Of a stretch of 64,000 bases of DNA, positions 27,702-35,486 are shown in pieces (position 1 is the stretch's first letter; every line of letters begins with the position of its first letter). The notes below the pieces were generated by a model. The model made no database searches. It had not been told where the DNA came from and worked only from the letters and a program-made list of their open reading frames with translations. The stretch spans positions 3,832,200 to 3,896,199 of the forward strand of contig NZ_CP091740.1 of assembly GCF_022014595.1 (NCBI RefSeq), in the 5' to 3' direction. Made by a program: the position numbers and the translations under genes. This stretch comes from Solitalea lacus. Its GTDB lineage: Bacteria > Bacteroidota > Bacteroidia > Sphingobacteriales > Sphingobacteriaceae.

Positions 27702-27740
27702 AAAAAAAAGAGTCGACCTTTGATTAAAAAGAGTCGACTC
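27702..27740 (-). terminator. Terminator downstream of susD
   Basis: On the minus strand, GAGTCGAC and GTCGACTC form a stem with a 15-base loop, followed by TTTTTTTT. It lies about 140 bp after the susD stop. Confidence 0.7.
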
Positions 27741-27876
27741 TAGAATCTATACAGCAAACAAGATTACTGGTTGTGCTCTATAAAAACCATCTGGTTACTT
27801 ACCGTTTAAATTTGGTTGGTTTAACTGATTAATGATTCATTTGCCTAACTAATCCGTTTGCACCGGCAGGACTATC

Positions 27877-29259
27877 CTACCGCTCATTTTGGGGCATACC
27901 CGTGGCGGCAAGGATGTAGTCCGGTATGGGAAATACATACCGCTTATCATTTGGCGGCAAGGTGTAGGCTAGGCCATCCATCGTACGCTTTAGTGTTATG
28001 GCAAAACGGGCCTCTTGATTCAACCTGCGCAAATCCATCCAGCGCAGTCCCCGGAAGAGCAATTGCTTTCTTCGTTCCGCTAGCACCAGCTCCACTACGT
28101 TGTCTGGATCGGTTGCTGTAAGGGGAACGAAGGTGCCTTTCTTGTACCGATTCACCAACAGCGTATTCAAATCAGTGACGGCTTCATGGGCTTTTCCCTT
28201 TCGGGCATAGCATTCGGCACGGATCAACAGCTGTTCATCGGTAGCAAGGCCTGTAAACAAACTCAAGGAGCCTGAGTACATGCCTTTAAATGCTACCGAG
28301 CCATCGCTGTTAACTATGAAGAAAGCCGTTCGTCGGATATCATTCGCCGCATAGGATTTATACAAAAGGGAATCCACCTTCCCTCTTGCCCGCTCCCAGC
28401 TTCCGTAGCGGCCACAGGTAGCCTGTAAAATCACTTCTGCATTTAACTTAGGAACAGGAAAGGTAGCGGCCCGATTAATCGAGTTATAATCCAACAGCAC
28501 CCCATGCAGTTTCAGGGATTCATCTGCGTACTGCAGGGCCTTATCGTAATCACCCATCACGAGGGCCACTCGGGCTAAGAGTGCATAGGCGGCCACTTTT
28601 GAGGGCCTGTAGGGCGTGCGGAATTGGGCAGGCAGGAGTCGAAGTGCCTCCTGTAAGTCGGTAAGAATCTGCGCATAGGTTTGCTCCAGGGTAGCCCGGA
28701 CCGATCGTTCATTCAGGTCTGAATTTAAGCGCAGCGGAATCCCCAAATCCGTTGGGGCAGTAGGGCCATACGGGCCTGCAAAGAGCTGAGCCAGGTGAAA
28801 AAAAGCGGTGGCCCGGTAAAACAAGGCCATGCCTTTAACCTGATTGTACGCTTCCTGCGTGGAATTGCTCACCGCTACCGCCTGAAGGCCATCCAACACC
28901 ACATTGGTATAGAAAACCTTTTCATAGAAACTATTCCATTCGGCCACCACCGGTGCGCCGTCCCAGACCTGGCCCTGCCAAAGAAAGGCATTCTTTTCAG
29001 GTACCCCATTGAGGGCATGGAAGTCGGCTGCATGGAGGTAATAATCACCACTGGCCACTTCTGCGATGCCGGAATAATGAACGCCAAAGACCAGCACATT
29101 ATCCAAAAGGGCCTGAAAATCCGACAAGGTGGTGGGTACGACCTGGCTTTTATCCGGTTTCTTGTCAATAATTTCTTTGGTGCAGCTGCACAGCAAGAGG
29201 CTGATCAGCACCATTATTTTTACTGTATGTTTCATGATTCGTTGCTTAGCTATTTTCAT
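27877..29259 (-). CDS. SusD/RagB family nutrient-binding outer-membrane lipoprotein
   Basis: 460 residues from the ATG at 29259, whose A overlaps the TAA of the upstream susC remnant (TAATG coupling); a second ATG at 29235 is also possible. The lipoprotein signal ends in LLLCSC, followed by TKEIIDKKPDKSQVVPTTLS. SusD features: an N-terminal helical region (SDFQALLDNVLVF), TPR-like helices (AAYALLARVALVMGDYDKALQYADESL) and the C-terminal RRKQLLFRGLRWMDLRRLNQ block. It would bind glycans or peptides at the cell surface for its SusC partner, which is truncated here. Its higher GC content than the neighbours suggests transfer. Confidence 0.9.
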   Translation of the reverse strand: MKIAKQRIMKHTVKIMVLISLLLCSCTKEIIDKKPDKSQVVPTTLSDFQALLDNVLVFGVHYSGIAEVASGDYYLHAADFHALNGVPEKNAFLWQGQVWDGAPVVAEWNSFYEKVFYTNVVLDGLQAVAVSNSTQEAYNQVKGMALFYRATAFFHLAQLFAGPYGPTAPTDLGIPLRLNSDLNERSVRATLEQTYAQILTDLQEALRLLPAQFRTPYRPSKVAAYALLARVALVMGDYDKALQYADESLKLHGVLLDYNSINRAATFPVPKLNAEVILQATCGRYGSWERARGKVDSLLYKSYAANDIRRTAFFIVNSDGSVAFKGMYSGSLSLFTGLATDEQLLIRAECYARKGKAHEAVTDLNTLLVNRYKKGTFVPLTATDPDNVVELVLAERRKQLLFRGLRWMDLRRLNQEARFAITLKRTMDGLAYTLPPNDKRYVFPIPDYILAATGMPQNER

Positions 29260-29918
29260 TAAAAGGTTGCATTGATACCGATCGCGATCGTTCGGGCAGC
29301 CGGCAAGAGGGGACTTTCCGGATCGGTTCCCTTCTGGTTCGCCGTCCATAACAAGCCCAGGTTATTGGCGTACAGGTACAGCCGGAGCTGTTGCAGGGGT
29401 AAAACCGTCCAGTTCTTTTTACTCAGCTCGCAGGAGAGCGTCAAATCCTGCAGGCGAATATGATCGGCCTTGGCCACCAAGGATTGCGCTCCGCCATAAA
29501 AAGCGTCCCGGTTGGGGTTGGCTGGGTAGACCAGAGAGGGAACGTTGGTGATTCGCTCATCGCCCGGTTTCTGCCAGCGCTGGGCGTAATCCTTATTGCC
29601 GTTCCAGGTGCTGAACAGGGTGCTGTAGTTCACCGAAGGCTGGTGAAAGTAATACCCCAGGCGAAAAGCCAGCCCAGCCGACAGGGAGATATTCTTCCAG
29701 GAAAAGGTATTGCGGATACTGCCGAAAAAAGGCGGCCGTGCCGGGCCGTGGTAGATCAACTGCTTGGGCGCAACGCTCAATAAGGCCGCATAGTCTTTAC
29801 TCACCGTGCCATCGGGCAGATACCCTTGCGGGTCACCCGTTGCAGGGTCCAACCCTGCCCAGCGGTAAGCTAAGATATTGAAGTGTTCCCCTAAAGATTT
29901 TTTACCAATCGATCCTAT
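29259..29918 (-). pseudogene. SusC/RagA-type TonB-dependent receptor, C-terminal remnant
   Basis: Only the last ~215 codons of a receptor of about 1,000 residues remain. The conserved ILAYRWAGLDPATGDPQGYL motif, usually ~200 residues before the end, is near the start of the remnant. The end shows typical barrel strands (DHIRLQDLTLSCELSKKNW, LRLYLYANNLGLLW, ARTIAIGINATF). An in-frame TAG lies at 29919-29921 and homology stops there. The break is about 200 bp from an ISAon1 element, which may mark the deletion that removed the rest. Confidence 0.8.
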
Positions 29919-30121
29919 CTAAAGTATGAGCATAACTATCTCAACTAGATATGGTTTTCATGCACTCTTAATACACCTATCCATGCTTCATACCATCCTA
30001 CCGGTATCGCGCTTTCATTCTGCAATCTGTTCCCTACTTTCCAGAAGCTTAGCAAATGAAAGACTGAAAAAAGATTACTGCAATTGACATTTAAGACTTT
30101 TTGTAATAAAATATAGAAGTT
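29919..30121. other. Junction between the susC remnant and the IS element
   Basis: About 200 bp of AT-rich sequence unlike the GC-richer sus genes. It has no gene or recognised repeat, and could be original chromosome or debris from the deletion that removed most of susC. Confidence 0.3.
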
Positions 30122-30129
30122 AATATACG
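30122..30129. repeat. Left 8-bp target-site duplication of the ISAon1 element
   Basis: TAATATAC, repeated at 31743-31750 just outside the right end. ISL3-type elements, to which ISAon1 belongs, typically make 8-bp duplications. Confidence 0.8.
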
Positions 30130-30163
30130 GATCAATCCCAAAACCTGTGGAGCAACCCTTTCT

Positions 30164-31098
30164 TAAGCAAATAATTTAGTAAGCCTGAAAAGGAAAAAAG
30201 GTACATCCTTTACACCCCTGAATTGACTCCGGAAGGCTTTAATTTTAGCATTGAACGATTCGGCCGAAGCGTTGGTGCTGCGGTTGTCAAAGTAGTTCAG
30301 GATCCGTTCGTAATGGAGCTGTATGGTTTTGGACAGGGTATTAAACGTTTTAAAGCCGGCCTTTTCTACCTGGTCCTACCATTGGGCCAAGCGTGTTAAG
30401 GCCAGGGATTTAGATGAGGAGTGGTTGTAAATCCAGGAGAGCTTTTGAGCCAATGCATAAGCCTGTCCCAGATCTGGATATAGCTCAAAGAGGAGACTTG
30501 CCCGTTTTTCTTGTTCCTGGCTCCAGTTCACCTGGGCTTTATACAGCAGGTGGCGGCTGCGGGCCAGCAATTGCTTGAGCGTATCCCCGTTGGCATAGAT
30601 CTTCGGATGATATTCTGCTTGGGTTTTTCGGGCCTTTTCCAAGGCCTTGTTTTCCGCCTCTATGGCCTTCCAGCGATGCTGGATGCGAATTTCCTGCAAG
30701 GCCTCTCCCCCCAGTTGTTGCACATGAAAACGATCGATCACCTGTTTGGCATAGGGAAAACAATGTTTGACAATAAGGTTCATGCTTCCTGCCAGGTCCA
30801 TGGTTACTTCTTTTACTTCGTTCCGTAACCGTTTGGGAAGCCGCTTGAGCAGGGGAATAATCCCATCGGACTGTGTGCCCTTGACGATGGCCACAACGGT
30901 CCCTTTTTTGCCCCTGGCGTCTTTATTTGTAATGATGGTATAGAGTTCCCCTAAGGACAACGAAGTTTCGTCAATGGAAAGATAAGGTCCCATGTTTTGG
31001 GGAAACAAAAGTCCTTTTTCGATATCGTTGCCCGCTTTCCAGGAGTTAAAATTACTTAAGCGGTTCCGGTAGCTGCGATGAAGTTTCTTGCCATTCAC
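30164..31098 (-). pseudogene. ISAon1-family transposase, catalytic part, interrupted by an in-frame TAG
   Basis: Starts in the region of a GTG at 31098 (MNGKKLHRSYRNRLSNF); the frame is also open further upstream (SADTQAHSLQTIAGFYG), so the start is uncertain. DDE-like residues lie in YLSIDETSLSLGELYTI, TMDLAGSMNLIVKHCFPYA followed by KQVIDRFHVQQL, and in the C-terminal part. A TAG at 30373-30375 follows LTRLAQW, but the same frame goes on with DQVEKAGFKTFNTLSKTIQL ... NYFDNRSTNASAESFNAKIK, holding the final conserved Glu, to TAA at 30164. One base change (TAG from a Tyr codon TAC or TAT) would explain the break. As read, the enzyme lacks its last ~70 residues and is probably inactive. Confidence 0.8.
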
Positions 31099-31126
31099 GC
31101 CATAGAAACCGGCGATGGTTTGCAGG

Positions 31127-31510
31127 CTATGCGCCTGTGTATCGGCTGAATGCTTTTAAAAAAGCCGCAAAACCCTTGGTAATGCGGGTGCCTTGGGCCA
31201 CTAAATCCCAATTGCGGTAAACGACTTTGCCGGTATCCTCGTTCATCCAGCGGCGGCGGGTAATGTGGAGGTACACCTGAAAACCACGAATGGGAAAATC
31301 CTGCAGGGTGATGGGCTCAAAAAAGCCTTTGGAGTGCAATTTGTTTGCCGCATACTCTTCAGGGGTCTTGTTTACTTCCTTTAAATAGATATGGATAGCG
31401 GCGTCTTTTTTCTCCACCTCGGTTAATTCAAAATATTCCTCAATGGATTCAGGAAGGATCAGTGGGATCAGGGCTTTATAGGACTCGTGCATGGTGTTTT
31501 TAGGATGCAC
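31127..31510 (-). CDS. ISAon1-family transposase, N-terminal region protein
   Basis: A 127-residue first gene of the element: MHPKNTMHESYKALIPLIL ... YFELTEVEKKDAAIHIYLKE ... RGFQVYLHITRRRWMNEDTG ... GTRITKGFAAFLKAFSRYTG. ISAon1 elements usually encode this short protein before the catalytic one, in a different frame. It is intact. Its first 46 codons and leader are repeated upstream at 31557-31696 by the 186-bp duplication, giving a second, truncated start. Confidence 0.85.
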   Translation of the reverse strand: MHPKNTMHESYKALIPLILPESIEEYFELTEVEKKDAAIHIYLKEVNKTPEEYAANKLHSKGFFEPITLQDFPIRGFQVYLHITRRRWMNEDTGKVVYRNWDLVAQGTRITKGFAAFLKAFSRYTGA

Positions 31511-31742
31511 AAAAATGAACTTTTATTCCCTACTCCACAACTTTTGTACTTGATCCTTTACTTCCTTTAAATAGATATGGATAGCGGCGTCTTTTTTCTC
31601 CACCTCGGTTAATTCAAAATATTCCTCAATGGATTCAGGAAGGATCAGTGGGATCAGGGCTTTATAGGACTCGTGCATGGTGTTTTTAGGATGCACAAAA
31701 ATGAACTTTTATTCCCTACTCCACAACTTTTGTACTTGATCC
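31371..31742. repeat. Two tandem 186-bp units at the right end of the ISAon1 element
   Basis: 31371-31556 and 31557-31742 match base for base as far as I can compare. Each unit runs from codon ~47 of the N-terminal gene through its start codon and leader to the terminal inverted repeat (CTTGATCC). Confidence 0.9.
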
Positions 31743-31750
31743 TAATATAC
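31743..31750. repeat. Right 8-bp target-site duplication of the ISAon1 element
   Basis: TAATATAC, matching 30122-30129, starts immediately after the second copy of the terminal repeat. Confidence 0.8.
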
Positions 31751-31791
31751 CATCAAGGCTAGATTCAGGAAAACCTACGATTTGGCTAAAC

Positions 31792-31827
31792 AAAAAATCC
31801 CGACCAGTAAACTGATCGGGATTTTTT
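31792..31827 (-). terminator. Terminator after the tRNA-Asn genes
   Basis: AAAAAATCCCGA(C)CAGT and ACTG(A)TCGGGATTTTTT form a long stem with T-runs on both strands. It lies 2 bp after the first tRNA-Asn (minus strand). Confidence 0.85.
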
Positions 31828-31828
31828 G

Positions 31829-31902
31829 CTCCTGAGGCTGGGCTCGAACCAGCGACCCTCTGATTAACAGTCAGATGCTCTAACCAGCTGAGCTACTCAG
31901 GA
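31829..31902 (-). tRNA. tRNA-Asn (GUU), copy 1
   Basis: 74 nt on the minus strand. Acceptor TCCTGAG/CTCAGGA, D-loop AGCTGGTTAGAGC, anticodon loop around CTGTTAA giving GTT, T-loop GGTTCGAGCC, discriminator G, no encoded CCA. Confidence 0.95.
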
Positions 31903-31959
31903 GTTTGTGAGAAGTGGGAGTCGTCCCTTTTTACATTACAAAACTACTTTTTGTAATGG

Positions 31960-32033
31960 CTCCTGAGGCTGGGCTCGAACCAGCGACCCTCTGATTAACA
32001 GTCAGATGCTCTAACCGGCTGAGCTACTCAGGA
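31960..32033 (-). tRNA. tRNA-Asn (GUU), copy 2
   Basis: Same as the other copy apart from one base in the D-arm (AGCCGGTTAGAGC instead of AGCTGGTTAGAGC). The two genes are 57 bp apart and probably share one transcript. Confidence 0.95.
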
Positions 32034-32225
32034 GTGTGAGTATTTTTAAAATCCCAATAAGTATCGGGACCGGTAATTTCTATCTTTTCATTAAGGCCAA
32101 AACTAACATTTTCAACCTTATTTCCCCTTATTTTCAGATGGCGTTCCATCGATTTGGGAGTGCAATATTCGGGATTTAGAATTAATTATGCAATATTTGC
32201 AGTGAAAAATTTTAAAAAAAATTAA

Positions 32226-33134
32226 ATGAGTTTATTGGCCGTTGGAACCGTGGCTTTTGATGCCATTGAAACCCCTTTTGGAAAAACAGACAGAATTGTC
32301 GGAGGAGCAGCAACTTACGTTTGTTTAGCCGCTTCGTATTTTACCAAAAATGCAAATTTAGTTGCCGTTGTTGGTGATGATTTTCCACAGGAAGAAATTG
32401 CAGATTTAAATCATCATGGTATTAACACCGATGGATTGCAAATAAAAAAAGGTGAAAAATCTTTTTTTTGGGCAGGCCGCTATCATAACGATATGAATAG
32501 TCGTGATACATTGGTAACCGACTTAAATGTATTAGCCGACTTTGATCCTATCATCCCGGCAAATTACCAGGATTGCCAATTCCTAATGCTTGGCAACCTT
32601 ACTCCTAAAATTCAACAAACAGTTATCAACCGCCTGAATAATCGCCCTAAACTAATTGTAATGGATACCATGAACTTTTGGATGGACATTGCTATGGATG
32701 ATTTGAAAGAAACCTTAAAGATGGTTGACGTTTTAACGATTAACGACGCAGAAGCACGTCAATTATCCGGAGAGTATTCTTTGGTTAAGGCAGCAAAGAA
32801 AATTCAGGAGATGGGCCCTAAATACCTTGTAATAAAAAAAGGTGAGCATGGAGCCTTATTATTTGGCGAAGGTCAGATTTTCTCGGCCCCTGCCCTCCCG
32901 TTAGAGGATGTATTTGACCCGACAGGAGCTGGAGACACCTTTGCAGGAGGATTCATTGGTTACCTTGCCGGCCAGAATGAAATAAACTTTAGCAAAATGA
33001 AAAAAGCGATTATTTACGGTTCGGCAATGGCTTCGTTTTGCGTTGAGAAATTCGGAACTGAACGTATTAAAAATTTATCGCAAGAGGAGATTGATGCACG
33101 AGTTGCAGAGTTTTCAAAACTAGTCCAGTTCTAA
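32226..33134 (+). CDS. PfkB-family sugar/nucleoside kinase
   Basis: A 302-residue kinase of the ribokinase-like fold. The N-terminal glycine motif VGGAATYVCLAASY (residues ~25-38) contributes to sugar binding. The C-terminal PfkB signature DPTGAGDTFAGGF has the catalytic base Asp237 in the GAGD anion hole. VGDDFPQEEIADLNHHGIN matches the lid region. The substrate cannot be told; ribokinase, fructokinase and adenosine-type kinases share these motifs. It ends at a hairpin and has no operon partner. Confidence 0.88.
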   Translation: MSLLAVGTVAFDAIETPFGKTDRIVGGAATYVCLAASYFTKNANLVAVVGDDFPQEEIADLNHHGINTDGLQIKKGEKSFFWAGRYHNDMNSRDTLVTDLNVLADFDPIIPANYQDCQFLMLGNLTPKIQQTVINRLNNRPKLIVMDTMNFWMDIAMDDLKETLKMVDVLTINDAEARQLSGEYSLVKAAKKIQEMGPKYLVIKKGEHGALLFGEGQIFSAPALPLEDVFDPTGAGDTFAGGFIGYLAGQNEINFSKMKKAIIYGSAMASFCVEKFGTERIKNLSQEEIDARVAEFSKLVQF

Positions 33135-33139
33135 AACAA

Positions 33140-33178
33140 TTAAACTACCGGCAAACTAACTAATTTCCGGTAGTTTAA
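33140..33178 (+). terminator. Hairpin after the PfkB kinase gene
   Basis: TTAAACTACCGG and CCGGTAGTTTAA form a perfect 12-bp stem, 6 bp after the stop codon; only a weak T-run follows. Confidence 0.7.
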
Positions 33179-33214
33179 CTAAAACTTAATATGTAATAAC
33201 TGGTTACTAAATAT

Positions 33215-33222
33215 TACCTTTG
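33215..33222 (+). promoter_or_regulatory. -7 element before the 58-residue membrane protein gene
   Basis: TACCTTTG matches TAnnTTTG exactly, 24 bp before the ATG at 33246. No good TTTG lies at the -33 spacing, so confidence is limited. Confidence 0.45.
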
Positions 33223-33245
33223 GACGCTAAATTATTTAAAACTTA

Positions 33246-33422
33246 ATGGAATATATTTTCAACGGCTTTATTGCAATCTTATCACTTTGCGTTACTGCTG
33301 CCATTTTATGGTACGGAATTCGTTTTTTAAAAGCTCAAACAGAACTTACCGAACTTAAGATGGATAAAATCAAAAAGGAAATTGAATTATTGGAGGCTCA
33401 GAAAAGAACTCATAACTCATAA
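33246..33422 (+). CDS. Small single-pass membrane protein with coiled-coil tail
   Basis: 58 residues. Residues 5-26 (FNGFIAILSLCVTAAILWYG) form one transmembrane helix. The rest (FLKAQTELTELKMDKIKKEI then ELLEAQKR) is a charged helix with heptad-like Leu/Ile spacing, likely a short coiled coil. A -7 promoter element lies upstream. The stop overlaps by a few bases the stop of the convergent cytochrome b5-like gene. The layout resembles small membrane adaptor proteins; the function is unknown. Confidence 0.6.
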   Translation: MEYIFNGFIAILSLCVTAAILWYGIRFLKAQTELTELKMDKIKKEIELLEAQKRTHNS

Positions 33423-33683
33423 CAACTTACCAATAACCTTAAATTTCTCAAAAACTTTTTCACTGTGCGGGGCATCCTTTAACTCTTCAGTTAAATCCTG
33501 CCCTGCCCAGTGTTCGTAATGCTTCCCCCCTCTCCACAATCTGCTTTCCGTAACATCATAAATTAAGCCTTTAAAGGCTATCCAAATTTGTGGTTTATCT
33601 TGTCCGTTGCGCAAGGCCAGTTGCCCACGCGTATACGTCTGTATTTCGTCCATTGTCCAAAAATAAGATACTTTATCACTCAT
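33417..33683 (-). CDS. Cytochrome b5-like heme-binding protein
   Basis: An 88-residue soluble protein matching the cytochrome b5-like heme/steroid-binding domain: YTRGQLALRNGQDKPQIWIA, FKGLIYDVTESRLWRGGKHY, EHWAGQDLTEELKDAPHSEK. It belongs to the short membrane-associated-progesterone-receptor-like branch in which the first His ligand of true b5 is shifted; HYEHWAG and APHSEKVF supply possible axial ligands. The role is unknown. It overlaps the end of the convergent small membrane protein gene by 6 bp. Confidence 0.8.
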   Translation of the reverse strand: MSDKVSYFWTMDEIQTYTRGQLALRNGQDKPQIWIAFKGLIYDVTESRLWRGGKHYEHWAGQDLTEELKDAPHSEKVFEKFKVIGKLL

Positions 33684-33788
33684 TCACCCCTTCTCAGAAC
33701 TGTGGGCAACCAACATATCCTTAACCAACTTATTATCACCACAGTAAGGCAAAATTCACTAACTTAAGTATCTCTAATCTTACGCGCT

Positions 33789-34084
33789 ATGAATAAAAAA
33801 ACTTCAGGCAAACCTGCCGAAAACTTGGATAACAACTCACAAGAACTAAATTCCACTGTGAAACTTAATCAACTTAAAAGCAAAGCCTCTGAAATTGCAG
33901 ATGACGTTAAAGAAGAAGAGAAAAACTGGAGGCTGAAGAAATTCTTAATGTTGATTTGGACAAAAAAGCAGAAGAGACAAAGGAAGCCGCCAAGAACTTA
34001 TGGGGAAAAGTAAAAGATTTCTTCGACAACGATGAAACCAAAGAAAATGACGGCAATAAATCTGAGAATGAGAATCCCGCTTAA
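33789..34084 (+). pseudogene. Small charged helical protein, broken by one frameshift
   Basis: Starts MNKKTSGKPAENLDNNSQEL ... KSKASEIADDVKEEEK and then runs out of frame. Adding one A to the A5 run at 33921-33925 restores KLEAEEILNVDLDKKAEETK ... KNLWGKVKDFFDNDETKEND and a natural end (ENENPA, stop at 34082-34084). The restored protein has ~98 residues, is highly charged and all-helical, like small stress (CsbD/YtxH-type) proteins, but I cannot assign it. The frame as it stands would give 74 residues with a basic tail. Confidence 0.6.
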
Positions 34085-34118
34085 AATTACAGGGGCAGCG
34101 CCTACTACCCCTGTAATT
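34085..34118. terminator. Bidirectional hairpin terminator
   Basis: AATTACAGGGG and CCCCTGTAATT form a perfect 11-bp stem between the convergent charged-protein and sigma-factor genes. Confidence 0.7.
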
Positions 34119-34164
34119 AACTTAACCTTAACACAAAACCAATATTTGCTACTGTCTGAGGCAA

Positions 34165-34701
34165 TTAATCTTCATAAACAACTTTCCCCGTTCTTCCTGC
34201 TGCATAATCTTTCAACTGACTTTTCAACAATTTACGAGCTACGTGAATACGGGTTTTAACTGTACCAATTGGAATATTTAGCTCTTCAGCTATTTCGTGG
34301 TATTTATAACCTTCAAAATACATTGTAAATGGAGTATAGTATTCTCCCGAAAGATTGGAGAGCGCCTTATTTACATCTTCCAATACAAATTTCCCCTCGG
34401 CACTATTGCTGGCTGCACTGTATAATAAATTGGCGGGCAAAATATCATCCGACTGAGTTACTATGTTATTTACTTTCACTAACCTACGATAATTATTAAT
34501 AAACGTATTTTTCATGATAGTATATAACCAACCCTTTAGGTTTGTCCCCTCTTTAAATTTATTATAGTAAGTAATGGCCTTTAGCAATGTATCTTGAACA
34601 AGGTCATTGGCATCGTCTGAATCCTTGGTAAAGTGTAAAGCGTATAACTTTAACGAAGAAGACTGGCGAAGCACTAACGTGTTAAATTCGATGCGAGTCA
34701 T
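34165..34701 (-). CDS. ECF-type RNA polymerase sigma factor
   Basis: 178 residues from the ATG at 34701; a longer frame exists, but this start fits the family and the promoter. Region 2: LYALHFTKDSDDANDLVQDT then LLKAITYYNKFKEGTNLKGW and LYTIMKNTFINNYR. Region 4: ALSNLSGEYYTPFTMYFEGY, then HEIAEELNIPIGTVKTRIHV and ARKLLKSQL, with the helix-turn-helix at IPIGTVKTR. No anti-sigma gene is adjacent, which is common for this EcfG-independent Bacteroidota group. A consensus housekeeping promoter lies directly upstream. Confidence 0.93.
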   Translation of the reverse strand: MTRIEFNTLVLRQSSSLKLYALHFTKDSDDANDLVQDTLLKAITYYNKFKEGTNLKGWLYTIMKNTFINNYRRLVKVNNIVTQSDDILPANLLYSAASNSAEGKFVLEDVNKALSNLSGEYYTPFTMYFEGYKYHEIAEELNIPIGTVKTRIHVARKLLKSQLKDYAAGRTGKVVYED

Positions 34702-34731
34702 GCTGTTTAACCTTTCATATATTAAGTTAAA

Positions 34732-34762
34732 CAAAATTACGAAAGACCCAAATAAAAACAAA
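34732..34762 (-). promoter_or_regulatory. Promoter of the sigma-factor gene
   Basis: On the minus strand, TTTG (34762-34759), a 19-bp spacer and TAATTTTG (34739-34732) match the Bacteroidota consensus exactly. The leader would be about 25 nt. Confidence 0.65.
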
Positions 34763-34842
34763 AAATCTGTTTAATATTTTAGTTACATAGCTAAACAAAA
34801 TGTCTAAACATCAAAATAAAGGTTACAAACACGTTTTCAACT

Positions 34843-35387
34843 TAGAAATGAATGGAAAAACGACAACAGATCAAAGTTCCTGACCATTTACCTTAACAAT
34901 ATGGAAAGCTTAATTACTATGCTCGAAGTAATAAAGCAGCCACCTGCCTAGGGTTCAGGATCTTTCTCAATGGCGTAATGAATACGAAAAAGAGCAAGCT
35001 GAGGTACTAATAAATATTATAGGCAATGTTATTAAGGACAGGCTTCAGGTGATACCGCCAAACAACTTACTGATCGTATCGGCAAGATTCTGCAAGACCG
35101 GAAAAGTCTTTCAATCAATCGTTTAGACACCTCTATAGGTCGCTCAAAACAATTGGAAACAGCTATTCCCGCCTCCAGATTGTGCAGATTCAAAACAGGC
35201 TATTAATGATGTTGAAGAACTACCGGTTATGCGAAAAGTGAATGAAACAGTAGTTCAACGAAATTATCTTCAAATAAAGCAAGGTGTTCAGGATTTGATT
35301 CAAGCTGAGATGGAACGGTTGATTCCAGTATTGGCTCATTTAGTGGTTAAAAAAGGAAATTTTATAGGATGCCAGCTTTTACTATGA
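34843..35387 (+). pseudogene. Decayed unrecognised gene upstream of abiE
   Basis: Readable plus-strand pieces occur in successive frames: LRNEWKNDNRSKFLTIYLNN then MESLITMLEVIKQ (34850-34940), QDLSQWRNEYEKEQAEVLIN then IIGNVIKDRL (~34956-35045), DTAKQLTDRIGKILQDRKSL then SINRLDTSIGRSKQLETAIP (~35048-35170), and DCADSKQAINDVEELPVMRK then VNETVVQRNYLQIKQGVQDL, ending GNFIGCQLLL with TGA at 35385. It looks like one helical protein of about 180 residues broken by three or more indels. I do not recognise the family. With the flanking spacers, 34762-35486 has no intact gene. Confidence 0.45.
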
Positions 35388-35486
35388 GTTTATATTGTTT
35401 CTAAAGATAGTACTATCAGTCCCTACTTGTTGAATTATTTAAACTAAACACTTCGATCTGTTTAAAATTTTACTTAAATTAGTACC

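Larger units (their letters stand above)
30130..31742 (-). mobile_element. ISAon1-family (ISL3 group) insertion sequence with duplicated right end
   Basis: The left end GGATCAATCCCAAAACCTG and the reverse-complemented right end GGATCAAGTACAAAAGTTG are imperfect inverted repeats, both continuing into TGTGGAG. The basic element would end at 31556, but its last 186 bp (31371-31556) are repeated in tandem at 31557-31742. The 8-bp duplication TAATATAC flanks the larger unit, so the element probably moved with the doubled end. It carries a two-gene transposase with a stop in the second gene. Confidence 0.8.

Noticed and set aside
28795-29262. Long plus-strand frame of 155 codons across susD
   Set aside because: Antisense of the GC-richer susD gene, where stops are rare; the minus-strand SusD motifs are clear.
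30511-30828. Plus-strand frame inside the ISAon1 transposase
   Set aside because: Antisense shadow of the transposase; no own start context.
31127-31150. Programmed -1 frameshift at TTTTTTAAAA joining the two ISAon1 genes
   Set aside because: The second gene is in the +1, not the -1, frame, and a -1 shift meets a stop soon after; separate translation is more likely.
31371-31742. Tandem repeat as a CRISPR array or minisatellite
   Set aside because: Only two 186-bp units without spacers, both copies of the IS end.
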